From positions 1-16,943 of the forward strand of contig JAEZJH010000185.1 in assembly GCA_023436385.1 (NCBI GenBank): a DNA stretch of 16,943 nucleotides, read 5' to 3'. Positions 1-6,796 of the stretch are shown in pieces. Positions within the stretch are counted from its first letter, which is position 1. Every line of letters begins with the position of its first letter. Below the pieces are notes generated by a model, which did not search any database, was not told the DNA's origin, and saw only the letters and a program-made list of their open reading frames with translations. A program made the translations under genes and the position numbers. The DNA is from Pseudomonadota bacterium (GTDB lineage: Bacteria > Myxococcota > Myxococcia > Myxococcales > Vulgatibacteraceae).

Positions 1-1
1 G

Positions 2-2269
2 GGCTGGGACGCCCTCGGCCTCCCCGCCGAGAACGCGGCGATCAAGGACAAGCGCCACCCCGCGGAGCGCACCGCCGAGAACGTGGAGTCGATCAAGGCG
101 GAGATGAAGCGGATCGGCTTCTCCTACGACTGGTCCCGGGAGTTCGCCACCTCCGATCCCGCCTACTACCGCTGGAACCTGTGGTTCTTCCTGAAGATGC
201 GGGAGATGGGTCTGGTCTACCGGCGCCGCTCCGCGGTCAACTGGTGCCCGGGCTGCAACACGGTGATCGCCAACGAGCAGGTGAAGGACGGCCTCTGCGA
301 GCGCTCCGGCGATCCGGTCTCCGTGCGCCGGATGCCGGAGTGGGCCTTCCGGATCACCCGCTACTCCGAGCGGCTCCTCCAGAACCTCGACACGCTCACC
401 GAGTGGCCGCAGCAGATCGTCACCCTGCAGCGGAACTGGATCGGCAAGAGCGAGGGCACCGAACTCGACTTCCGGGTGAAGGGCACCGACGCCGCCCTCC
501 GGGTCTTCACCACCCGCGCCGACACGCTCTTCGGCTGCACCTACGTGGTGGTGGCGCCCGACCATCCGCTCCTCGAGACGATCGTCCCGGCCGACCGGCT
601 GCCGGCGGTGCGCGCCTTCGCGGAGGACCAGGCCCGGAAGGCCGCGGCCCGGGGCAAGGACGAGGAGCCGCCGAAGGAGGGCCTCGACACCGGGGCCCGG
701 GCGCTCCACCCGTTCACCGGCGCGGAGTTGCCGATCTGGGCGGCCAACTTCGTCGTCTCCGACTACGGCACCGGCGCGGTGATGAGCGTCCCCGCCCACG
801 ACGAGCGGGACTTCGACTTCGCCCGGACCTTCGGCCTGCCGATCGTCACGGTGATCCAGCCGGCGGAGGGCGAGAAGCTCCCGGCCGGCGACCGGCTCGC
901 TCGGGCCTTCACGGAGGACGGCGTCCTCGAGGCGAGCGGCCCGTACACCGGTCTGACCAGCGCCGAGGCGCGGAAGGCGATCGCCGCCGCGGCGAAGGAG
1001 GGCGGCTTCGGCGGGCCCGCGATCACCTACCGGCAGCGGGACTGGGGCGTGAGCCGCCAGCGCTACTGGGGCACGCCGATCCCCATCGTCTACTGCGACC
1101 GGTGCGATCCCGAGGGCGAGGGGATCTCCGTGCCGTACGACCAGCTCCCGGTGGAGCTGCCGGTGATCGACGTGGAGAAGGTCCTCACCGGCCGGGGCTC
1201 GGCGCCGCTCGCCAAGGTGCCGGAGTGGGTGAACACCACCTGCCCGACCTGCGGGGGACCGGCGCGCCGCGAGTGCGAGACGATGGACACCTTCGTCGAC
1301 TCGACCTGGTACTACGCGCGCTACCTCGATCCGAAGAACGACCGGCTCCCGTTCTCGCCCGAGGAGGCCCGCCGCTGGCTCCCCGTCGACGTCTACGTCG
1401 GCGGTCCCGAGCACGCGACGATGCACCTGCTCTACTTCCGCTTCTGGACCATGGTGATGAAGGAGCTGGGGCTGGTGCCGGACGACGAGCCGGTGAAGCG
1501 CCTCGTCACCCAGGGGATCGTCAACGGTCCCGACGGTCGGAAGATGTCGAAGCGCTGGGGGAACGTGGTCACCCCCAGCGAGATCGTGCGGAAGTACGGC
1601 GCCGACGCGGCCCGCACCTTCGTCTCCTTTGCCGGCCCGCCGGACAAGGACATCGACTGGTCCGACGAGCAGGTGGAGGGCGCGGCACGGTTCCTCGGCC
1701 GCGTCTGGCGCCTCGCCTACCACCATCACGGCGCGGCGGCGGTCCCCGCCTCGCTCCTCGCCGGCGCCTCGGGCCGGGCGCTGCAGATTCGCAAGGCCTC
1801 GCACAAGGCGCTGAAGCGGGTCACCGAGGACGTCGAGCGGCTCTCCTTCAACACCGGGATCGCCCGGGCGATGGAGTTGGTGAACTTCCTCACCCCGATC
1901 GACCCCGCCGACGACGCCGAGCGCGCGGCGTTGGCGGAGGCGGTGCGGCTCCTCGCGGTGATGCTCTCGCCGTTCGCGCCGCATCTCGCCGAGGAGATCA
2001 TCGAGGCCTACGGGGCGACCGCGTGCCTGCAGGCCTCGACCTGGCCGGAGTTCGATCCGGCGCTGGTGGTCGAGGACACGGTGAAGTACGCGGTGCAGGT
2101 GAACGGCAAGCTCCGCGGCGACGTGGAGCTGCCGGCCGAGGCCGGCGAGGCCGAGGTCCGGGCCGCGGCGGAGGCGATCGAGAAGGTGCAGCCGCACCTC
2201 GCCGGCAAGACGGTGAAGAAGGTCGTCTTCGTGAAGGGCCGGCTGGTCAACTTCGTGGTGGCCGGGTAG
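2..2269 (+). CDS. leuS: Leucyl-tRNA synthetase (5' truncated by window edge)
   Basis: Class I aminoacyl-tRNA synthetase that charges tRNA-Leu in the cytoplasm. The frame is open from base 2, beginning GWDALGLPAENAAIK, the conserved LeuRS segment just after the HIGH region, so roughly the first 60-80 residues lie outside the window; 755 residues are visible. Seen in order: a Cys-containing zinc-type insert (CPGC, about residues 81-84), the CP1 editing domain with TTRADTLFG and the AHDERDF segment, a second CxxC region (YCDRC, CPTC), the MDTFVDSTWYY block, the signature loop at 1541-1555 reading KMSKR instead of the usual KMSKS, and an anticodon-binding and C-terminal domain ending near KTVKKVVFVKGRLVNFVV. 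The TAG stop is followed after 4 nt by the lipoprotein gene, so the two are probably cotranscribed. The family call is near certain. Confidence 0.97.
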   Translation, partial: GWDALGLPAENAAIKDKRHPAERTAENVESIKAEMKRIGFSYDWSREFATSDPAYYRWNLWFFLKMREMGLVYRRRSAVNWCPGCNTVIANEQVKDGLCERSGDPVSVRRMPEWAFRITRYSERLLQNLDTLTEWPQQIVTLQRNWIGKSEGTELDFRVKGTDAALRVFTTRADTLFGCTYVVVAPDHPLLETIVPADRLPAVRAFAEDQARKAAARGKDEEPPKEGLDTGARALHPFTGAELPIWAANFVVSDYGTGAVMSVPAHDERDFDFARTFGLPIVTVIQPAEGEKLPAGDRLARAFTEDGVLEASGPYTGLTSAEARKAIAAAAKEGGFGGPAITYRQRDWGVSRQRYWGTPIPIVYCDRCDPEGEGISVPYDQLPVELPVIDVEKVLTGRGSAPLAKVPEWVNTTCPTCGGPARRECETMDTFVDSTWYYARYLDPKNDRLPFSPEEARRWLPVDVYVGGPEHATMHLLYFRFWTMVMKELGLVPDDEPVKRLVTQGIVNGPDGRKMSKRWGNVVTPSEIVRKYGADAARTFVSFAGPPDKDIDWSDEQVEGAARFLGRVWRLAYHHHGAAAVPASLLAGASGRALQIRKASHKALKRVTEDVERLSFNTGIARAMELVNFLTPIDPADDAERAALAEAVRLLAVMLSPFAPHLAEEIIEAYGATACLQASTWPEFDPALVVEDTVKYAVQVNGKLRGDVELPAEAGEAEVRAAAEAIEKVQPHLAGKTVKKVVFVKGRLVNFVVAG

Positions 2270-2273
2270 GGCG

Positions 2274-2807
2274 ATGGCCCGCGCCAATCGCGCCCGGTGG
2301 TCCGCCCCTTCGCCCCGGCTCCTGGCCGGGGCGGCGGCGGTCGTGCTCCTGGCCGGCTGCGGCTACCGGTTCGCGGTGGGGGGCTCCGGGCTCCCCTCGG
2401 GGACCGGGGCGATCCACGTGGCGGTCTTCGAGAACCGGTCGAGCGATCCGGAGGCCGGGGCGCTGTTCGCCCGGGCGCTGGGAGATTCGCTGGCCGCCCG
2501 GGGGCGCTTGGGCGGGATCGGCGCGCCCTCGCGGATCGAGGGCGTGGTGGTCGGCGTGCGGACCAACCCGCACCTGCCGCACCCGACCCGGCCCCACGAG
2601 CTGAGCCCGGCGCTCTACCGGGTCGAGGCGGCGGTGCGGCTCACCCTGGTGGTGAACGGCGAGGTCACCTGCTCCCGGGAGTTCTTCGCCACCGACACGT
2701 ACCTGCCGGCGGTGGAGCTGACCGGCCTCGACGCGAACCGGGGCGAGGCGCTGCGGCGCCTGGCGGGGGAGATGATGGGGGGGGCGGAGGATCGACTGTG
2801 TGACTGA
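2274..2807 (+). CDS. lptE: LptE-like LPS-assembly outer-membrane lipoprotein
   Basis: Predicted 177-residue lipoprotein. The N-terminus has a basic stretch, a hydrophobic core and a lipobox LAGC, with Cys29 as the lipidated residue, followed by GYRF, as in the LptE/RlpB family that plugs the LptD pore for lipopolysaccharide export to the outer surface. The phrase IHVAVFENRSSDPEAG matches the family's usual 'I.V..F.N.T..PG' segment. Placement directly after leuS (4-nt gap) is a widespread arrangement for lptE. The expected next gene, holA, is absent here. The start codon is ATG at 2274; the only purine-rich stretch upstream (TAGGG, overlapping the leuS stop) is very close, so initiation may depend on translational coupling. 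The assignment rests on lipobox, position and partial motif, so a generic LptE-family call is safe while the exact function is inferred. Confidence 0.8.
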   Translation: MARANRARWSAPSPRLLAGAAAVVLLAGCGYRFAVGGSGLPSGTGAIHVAVFENRSSDPEAGALFARALGDSLAARGRLGGIGAPSRIEGVVVGVRTNPHLPHPTRPHELSPALYRVEAAVRLTLVVNGEVTCSREFFATDTYLPAVELTGLDANRGEALRRLAGEMMGGAEDRLCD

Positions 2808-2835
2808 GCGCCGCGGGCGCTCCGTCACGCAGTCG
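2793..2835 (+). terminator. Strong hairpin over the lptE stop codon, probable terminator
   Basis: The arms 2793-2812 and 2816-2835 are 20 nt each and pair around a GCG loop. They differ from perfect complementarity at one G-U position and one T-C mismatch. The lptE TGA stop (2805-2807) lies inside the left arm. Only a short T run (TTT at 2841-2843) follows, so this is not a textbook intrinsic terminator, but its length and its position at the end of a convergent gene pair make transcription termination or mRNA 3'-end protection the likeliest role. Confidence 0.6.
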
Positions 2836-3041
2836 CGGCCTTTGACGCCACGAAATGGTGCCGAAGGCAGGAATTCGTGGAGGTCAACCGGATCTCCCGG
2901 ATCGCGGCAGCCATGGCCCACGTGGCACCACGGCGCACCCGTCTTCGGGGAAGGGGACCTCCCGGCTCGGCTTAAAACGAACCGCCCTCGCCACGCCATG
3001 CGGCGCCGCGAGAGCGGTCGGAAATCAAGGCTGGGAAGCGG
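2836..3041. other. Convergent intergenic gap with a nested hairpin; no gene seen
   Basis: Just over 200 bases lie between the lptE hairpin and the rpsT stop. I see no ORF with a plausible ribosome site or family match on either strand. A second structured element is present: CCACGAA at 2848-2854 pairs with TTCGTGG at 2874-2880 around an inner TGCC-GAA-GGCA stem-loop. In the rpsT (minus) direction a short CCGC/GCGG stem follows the stop codon, without a T run, so no confident rpsT terminator was found. The stretch around 2970-2990 (TTAAAACGAA) is AT-richer than its surroundings. Confidence 0.5.
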
Positions 3042-3311
3042 CTACTTCGCGGCCGCGGGAGCGCGGACGGCGGAGGCCAGGCGCGCCACCTTGCGGCTCG
3101 CCGCCCGGGCGTGAACCACGCCCTTGGTGGAAGCCTTGTCGATGGTCTTGGTCGCCAGGCGCAGCAGGTCGCCAACCGCAGGATCGTTCTTCGCGATCGC
3201 CTCGCGGACCTTCTTGATCGCGGTCTTGACCGTCGAGCGGACGGCGTTGTTGCGCGCGCGGCGCTTCGACGCCTGGCGGTTGCGCTTCTCGGCAGAGCGG
3301 GTGTTCGCCAC
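3042..3311 (-). CDS. rpsT: 30S ribosomal protein S20
   Basis: An 89-residue, strongly basic protein beginning MANTRSAEKRNRQASKRRAR and containing NNAVRSTVKTAIKKV, the classic S20 pattern that binds the 5' domain of 16S rRNA early in small-subunit assembly. Length is normal for bacterial S20, with the usual Ala/Lys-rich helical C-terminus. The start codon is GTG at 3309-3311, supported by a strong GAAGGAG ribosome-binding site (complement of 3319-3325) seven bases upstream. It is a monocistronic gene with its own promoter immediately upstream and points toward lptE. The leuS-lptE-holA-rpsT cluster is common in Gram-negative bacteria; here rpsT is inverted relative to leuS-lptE and holA is missing. 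Confidence 0.97.
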   Translation of the reverse strand: MANTRSAEKRNRQASKRRARNNAVRSTVKTAIKKVREAIAKNDPAVGDLLRLATKTIDKASTKGVVHARAASRKVARLASAVRAPAAAK

Positions 3312-3338
3312 GGTGAAACTCCTTCGAAAGAGCCGCGC

Positions 3339-3367
3339 CTTCTAGCAGGCGCGAATTGGGGTGTCAA
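3339..3367 (-). promoter_or_regulatory. Sigma-70-type promoter of rpsT
   Basis: On the minus strand a perfect -35 TTGACA (complement of 3362-3367) is followed after exactly 17 bases by TAGAAG (complement of 3339-3344), with TGC just before the -10 as in an extended -10 element. The predicted start of transcription is about 20 bases upstream of the rpsT GTG. This is the best-matching promoter in the window. Confidence 0.8.
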
Positions 3368-3742
3368 GGCAGAACAGGGGAAAAAGCCTGGCAAATCGGT
3401 CGGGCCCGGACGACACCCAGCGGGCCGGCGTCCGGAATCGTTGGCACGGGACCTGTTCCGCGCCGCCTATGTACCCCCTCGCGCCGCAAATAGGGGGGCC
3501 CGGTTGTGAAAAACCTCTCCAGTTGGTCGCCCAGGCGCATGGAAGGACGTCGGTTTTCGCGGTGCTGCGGTGTGCAGCAAGTGACCCACCTCGCAAAAAA
3601 ATCGAAGAAACGGGCCCCGAAACGCCGAAGACCCACCGGGAATCCACAGCCGATGTGGTTATTCGGCGCCGCCGGTGATCCTTCGGGCAGGTGGGAAGCC
3701 TTCGTACCTGCACGCCGGTGCAGTCTTCGCCCCAGCCGCCCG
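3368..3742. other. 375-bp non-coding stretch, AT-richer than its flanks
   Basis: No ORF with credible codon use or a ribosome site is seen on either strand. Content: CCCCCT at 3474-3479 facing AGGGGG at 3492-3497; a TGCTGC/GCAGCA stem-loop near 3562-3578; a run of seven A at 3595-3601 (T7 on the minus strand) without a strong stem beside it; CCACA/TGTGG near 3645-3659; and a perfect CTGCAC-GCCG-GTGCAG hairpin at 3708-3723. I compared it by eye with signature motifs of SRP RNA, tmRNA, 6S and RNase P RNA and found none. It may be an unrecognised small RNA, the mazG 3' UTR, or decayed sequence. Confidence 0.5.
3708..3723 (-). terminator. Small hairpin downstream of mazG
   Basis: A perfect 6-bp stem (CTGCAC/GTGCAG) with a 4-nt loop sits 19 bases past the mazG stop on the minus strand. 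No T run follows, so it is only a candidate terminator or 3'-end stabiliser. Confidence 0.3.
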
Positions 3743-4591
3743 TCAGAGCTCCCCGCGCTTCTCCTTCCCCTTGGCCTCCTCCCAGAGGGCGTCCAACTCG
3801 TCGAGGGGCGCCGGGGTCCCGGGCTCGACACCTCGCTCGTGGAGCCGGGCCTCCAGCCAGAGAAACCGCTTCTCGAACCTCCGGATCGCCGCGCGGAGCG
3901 CGTCCTCGGCCGGCCGCTGCACGTGGCGGGCGAGGTTGGCCAGGGAGAAGAGCACGTCGCCCAGCTCGTGATCGATCCGTTCCGGATCCCCGGTGGCGAT
4001 CGCCTCGTCGAGCTCCCGGAGTTCCTCGTCCACCTTGCTCCGGACCCCCGCGAGGTCCGGCCAGTCGAAGCCGATCCGCGAGGCCTTCTCGGTGATCCGC
4101 TCGGCCCGGAGGAGCGCCGGGGCGCCGGAGGGGACGCCGTCGATCACGGAGACCGGGCGGCCGCGCTTCGCCGCCTTCTCCCGGGCCTTGAGCCGGACCC
4201 AGGCCTGCGACACCTCGTCGGCGGTCCGGGCCGGACCGGTCCCGAAGACGTGGGGGTGCCGGTACTCGATCTTGTCGGCGATCCCCCGCACCACGTCGCC
4301 GAGATCGAACGAGCCCGCCTCGCGGGAGAGCTCCGCGTGGAAGACCACCTGGAAGAGGAGGTCGCCCAGCTCCTCGCACAGCTCGCGCCCGCCCCCGCCG
4401 TCGAGGGCGTCGAGGACCTCGTAGGCCTCCTCCACCAGATACGGCCGGAGGCTCCGGTGATCCTGGTCCCGATCCCACGGACAGCCGTCCGGTCCCCGGA
4501 GCCGGGCCATCATCTCCACGAGCCGCGCCAGCTCCTCGGCGGCGCGGCGGCGCGTGTCCGATAGCGGCCGGTCGGTGTTCGAATCCGCCAC
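3743..4591 (-). CDS. mazG: Nucleoside triphosphate pyrophosphohydrolase MazG
   Basis: A 282-residue protein hydrolysing (d)NTPs to NMP and pyrophosphate, a nucleotide-pool sanitiser. Two MazG domains in tandem are visible. The N-terminal one has LRGPDGCPWDRDQ (31-43), the EEAYE motif at 54-58 and EELGDLLF at 73-80 with metal-binding Glu/Asp. The C-terminal one has EELRELDEA at 189-197 and HELGDVLFSLANLARH at 208-223. This is the full-length two-domain form rather than a phage-type single domain. The start is GTG at 4589-4591 (MADSN), preceded by a GGAGGAG ribosome site about eight bases away. It is transcribed divergently from the TPR-protein gene and tandem with rpsT, but rpsT has its own promoter. 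Confidence in the family is very high. Confidence 0.96.
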   Translation of the reverse strand: MADSNTDRPLSDTRRRAAEELARLVEMMARLRGPDGCPWDRDQDHRSLRPYLVEEAYEVLDALDGGGGRELCEELGDLLFQVVFHAELSREAGSFDLGDVVRGIADKIEYRHPHVFGTGPARTADEVSQAWVRLKAREKAAKRGRPVSVIDGVPSGAPALLRAERITEKASRIGFDWPDLAGVRSKVDEELRELDEAIATGDPERIDHELGDVLFSLANLARHVQRPAEDALRAAIRRFEKRFLWLEARLHERGVEPGTPAPLDELDALWEEAKGKEKRGEL

Positions 4592-4642
4592 GTCGATGTC
4601 TCCTCCGCGGGGCTCTCCGGCGCCGCGGAACGTCTGCCTGCG

Positions 4643-4676
4643 GCAGTTCTTCCGAAAAGTAAAGGGCGAGAACTGC
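4643..4676. repeat. Perfect 8-bp inverted repeat in the mazG/TPR-gene divergent region
   Basis: GCAGTTCT (4643-4650) faces AGAACTGC (4669-4676) across 18 bases containing an A-rich core (CCGAAAAGTAAAGGG). A smaller perfect stem, CTGCC-TGC-GGCAG (4634-4646), overlaps its left arm. It lies between the two divergent start codons, where a dimeric regulator could bind; a hairpin is the alternative. Confidence 0.45.
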
Positions 4677-4694
4677 GCGAGCCCGCGGGGCGCG

Positions 4695-4703
4695 TGCTAC
4701 GCT
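4695..4703 (+). promoter_or_regulatory. Possible extended -10 element of the TPR-protein gene
   Basis: TGCTACGCT carries an extended -10-like TGC followed by TACGCT, about 23 bases upstream of the ATG at 4727. No convincing -35 hexamer is seen at the right distance, so this is a weak call. Confidence 0.3.
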
Positions 4704-4726
4704 TCGGGCCCTTCCCGGGATCGCGC

Positions 4727-6796
4727 ATGGGCCCACTCTCGACCGCGGTCGTCCTCTTCCTCGTCGCCGCCGCGCCGGCAGCGCCGCCGCCCGCCGCCGC
4801 AGCCCGGGCCGACCGGGGCCTCGCCACGCCCACCGAGGAGGCCTGGGGCGACGAGTGGTTCGACGAGGAGGCGGAGCGCGCCGGCGCCCTGGAGCGGCAG
4901 CGCGTCATCGAGACCGAGGCGGAGCGCCTGGCCCGGGAGCGGGAGGAGCGAGCCGCCCGGGAGGCCCTGGCCCGCGAGGCCGAAGCGGCGCCGAAGGGAC
5001 CGAAGGCCCCGCCGATCCTCCTGCCCGCCGCCACCTTCGCCGACCTCGAGGAGGCCTGGACGGCCCGCCGCACGGCGCTCCTCCGGCAGGATCGGCAGGG
5101 GGCGGCCGAGGCCGAGGCGAGGCTCCTCGCGCTCCGCGACGAGTTGGATGTCCCCGAACTCCACCCCTACGCCGCCGCGGCGGTCCGCGAGTCCCGGGCG
5201 GAGGAGGAGCTCTCGGCGGAGGAGGCGGTGGCCCGGGCCGACCTGGCGGTGGTCCTGGGACCCTCGCTGCCCGGAGCCCACTTCCAGCTGGCGCGGGCCC
5301 GGTTCCTCGCCGCCCCGGGAGCAATCCGGGCCTGGTTCGCACCGATCGCCGCGGGGGTGCGGGCGGTAGCCGCCGAGCCCCGCTGGTACCGCCCGATCGT
5401 CGCCGATCTGGGCGGGTCCCTCTGCGCCGGGATCCTCCTCGCCGGGGGGGCGGTGCTCCTCCTCCTCGCCTTCCGCCACGGCCGGCTCTTCCTCCACGAC
5501 TTCCACCACCTCTTTCCGCGAGCGGCGGTTCGCGGGCAGACCGCCGCCCTGGGCGCGCTCCTCCTCGCCGTGCCGGCCCTGGTGGGCTTGGGGCCGCTCG
5601 CCGCCGCCACCGCGATCGCCCTGGCCCTGGTGGTCTACCTGGGCCGGGCCGAGCGCGCGGTGGTGGCCGCGTGGCTTCTGGCGCTGGGCCTCTCGCCGCT
5701 GCTCGCCGGACCCCTGGGGAACCTCGTCGCCTGGAGCGAGGCCGATCAGGACCTCTGGTCCCTCGAGCGGGCCGGCGACTTCTCCGTGCTCCCGGCGGTC
5801 GAGCGCCGGGCGGCACTTCCCGGAGCCCGACCGGAGGAGCTCTTCGCCGTGGCCCGGGCGAAGAAGCGGACGGGCGATCTCGACGGCGCCGCCGGCCTCT
5901 ACGAGCGAGCCCTGGCTGCTCGTCCCGACTGGCCCCAGGCGCTGGTCAACCTGGGGAACGTGCGCTTTCTCCAGGGCCGGGAGGCCGACGCCCTCTCGCT
6001 CTACACCCGCGCCATCCAGCGGCGGCCCGGCCTCGCGGCGGCCTACTTCGATCTCTCCCGCCTCCACTACCGGCGCCTCGACTTCGATCCCGGCCAGGCC
6101 GCCCGGAAACGCGCCCTCGACCTCGACCGCTCCCTCCTCGACCGGTACGCGGAGGGCGAGCGGGAAGGGGAGGGGCTCCGGGCGAACCGCTTCCTGCTCG
6201 ATCTCCCCCTGGCGTCGGACCACTTGGCCGGCGCGCTCCACCCCGACGACGAGGCGCTCCTCGCCGCGGAGGCGGCCCGGGCGGTCCTCGGCCCCGTCCC
6301 CGCGCCGTACGCGCCCTGGGCGGTCGCCGTCGTCCTCGCCGCCTTCCTGGGACTCGGGGCCCTCGCGCCCAAGCTTCGCCGGGCCCGGACTTGCGAGAAG
6401 TGCGGGAGATCGGCCTGCCGCCGCTGCGATCCCGAGGTGGGCGAGGGCGGGCTCTGCGGCCAGTGCGTCCACGTCTACGCGCGGAAGGAGGCGGTCGATC
6501 CGGCGGCCCGGCTCCAGAAGGAACTGGCGGTCCGGCGGTACCAGGAGCGGCGCCGGCGGTGGTCCGGGGCGCTCGCCTTCGTCCTCTCCGCGCAGGTGGA
6601 CGGGGGCCGGGTGGTCCGCGGGGCCCTGCTCCTCGCGGTGGCGCTGGCCCTGGCGGCGATCGTGGTCGTCCCGGGCGGACCGATTCCCCCGGCGGCCGGC
6701 GGCCCCCCGGTGATCCTGCGCCTCGCCCTGGCCTGGCCGCTCCTCTTGGCGGTCTGGATCGTGGGGGTCCGCGACGGCCTCGGGCGGGAGGGGTAA
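4727..6796 (+). CDS. Secreted/membrane TPR protein with six-cysteine zinc-ribbon-like motif, function unknown
   Basis: A 689-residue protein I cannot assign to a named gene. It has an N-terminal signal sequence or anchor (1-28), a charged Glu/Arg-rich probable coiled coil (about 45-90) and a helical Ala-rich region. Hydrophobic segments lie near 221-245 and 273-328. A TPR block spans about 371-456 (DLDGAAGLYERALAARPDW, then a second repeat with DALSLYTRAIQRRPG), with another hydrophobic segment near 527-549. Then comes a cysteine cluster at 556, 559, 564, 567, 577 and 580 (CxxC-x4-CxxC-x9-CxxC), a basic linker, and two C-terminal hydrophobic segments. A GTG 33 bases upstream (4694) would add 11 residues before the signal; I prefer ATG 4727 because the hydrophobic leader then begins at the N-terminus and the -10-like element falls outside the gene. 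It abuts the next gene (TAA then ATG). TPR and six cysteines suggest a scaffold role; the substrate is unknown. Confidence 0.75.
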   Translation: MGPLSTAVVLFLVAAAPAAPPPAAAARADRGLATPTEEAWGDEWFDEEAERAGALERQRVIETEAERLAREREERAAREALAREAEAAPKGPKAPPILLPAATFADLEEAWTARRTALLRQDRQGAAEAEARLLALRDELDVPELHPYAAAAVRESRAEEELSAEEAVARADLAVVLGPSLPGAHFQLARARFLAAPGAIRAWFAPIAAGVRAVAAEPRWYRPIVADLGGSLCAGILLAGGAVLLLLAFRHGRLFLHDFHHLFPRAAVRGQTAALGALLLAVPALVGLGPLAAATAIALALVVYLGRAERAVVAAWLLALGLSPLLAGPLGNLVAWSEADQDLWSLERAGDFSVLPAVERRAALPGARPEELFAVARAKKRTGDLDGAAGLYERALAARPDWPQALVNLGNVRFLQGREADALSLYTRAIQRRPGLAAAYFDLSRLHYRRLDFDPGQAARKRALDLDRSLLDRYAEGEREGEGLRANRFLLDLPLASDHLAGALHPDDEALLAAEAARAVLGPVPAPYAPWAVAVVLAAFLGLGALAPKLRRARTCEKCGRSACRRCDPEVGEGGLCGQCVHVYARKEAVDPAARLQKELAVRRYQERRRRWSGALAFVLSAQVDGGRVVRGALLLAVALALAAIVVVPGGPIPPAAGGPPVILRLALAWPLLLAVWIVGVRDGLGREG

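Noticed and set aside
181..2604. 807-codon plus-strand frame overlapping leuS and lptE
   Set aside because: Arg/Gly/Pro-rich out-of-frame reading of leuS; no recognisable domain.
3364..3540. 58-codon minus-strand frame (MRLGDQLERFF) between mazG and rpsT
   Set aside because: No ribosome-binding site, codon use unlike the neighbours, and it runs over the rpsT promoter.
3361..3742. SRP RNA, tmRNA, 6S RNA or RNase P RNA in the mazG-rpsT gap
   Set aside because: None of the conserved signature sequences of these RNAs was found by eye on either strand.
3506..4564. Plus-strand frame starting MKNLSSW with a KKSKKRAPKRRR stretch, resembling a basic histone-like tail
   Set aside because: The basic stretch comes from the A7 run in a non-coding gap, the rest is antisense to mazG, and no ribosome site precedes the GTG.
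4694..4726. Alternative GTG start of the TPR gene
   Set aside because: No ribosome site, overlaps a -10-like element, and places 11 residues before the signal sequence.
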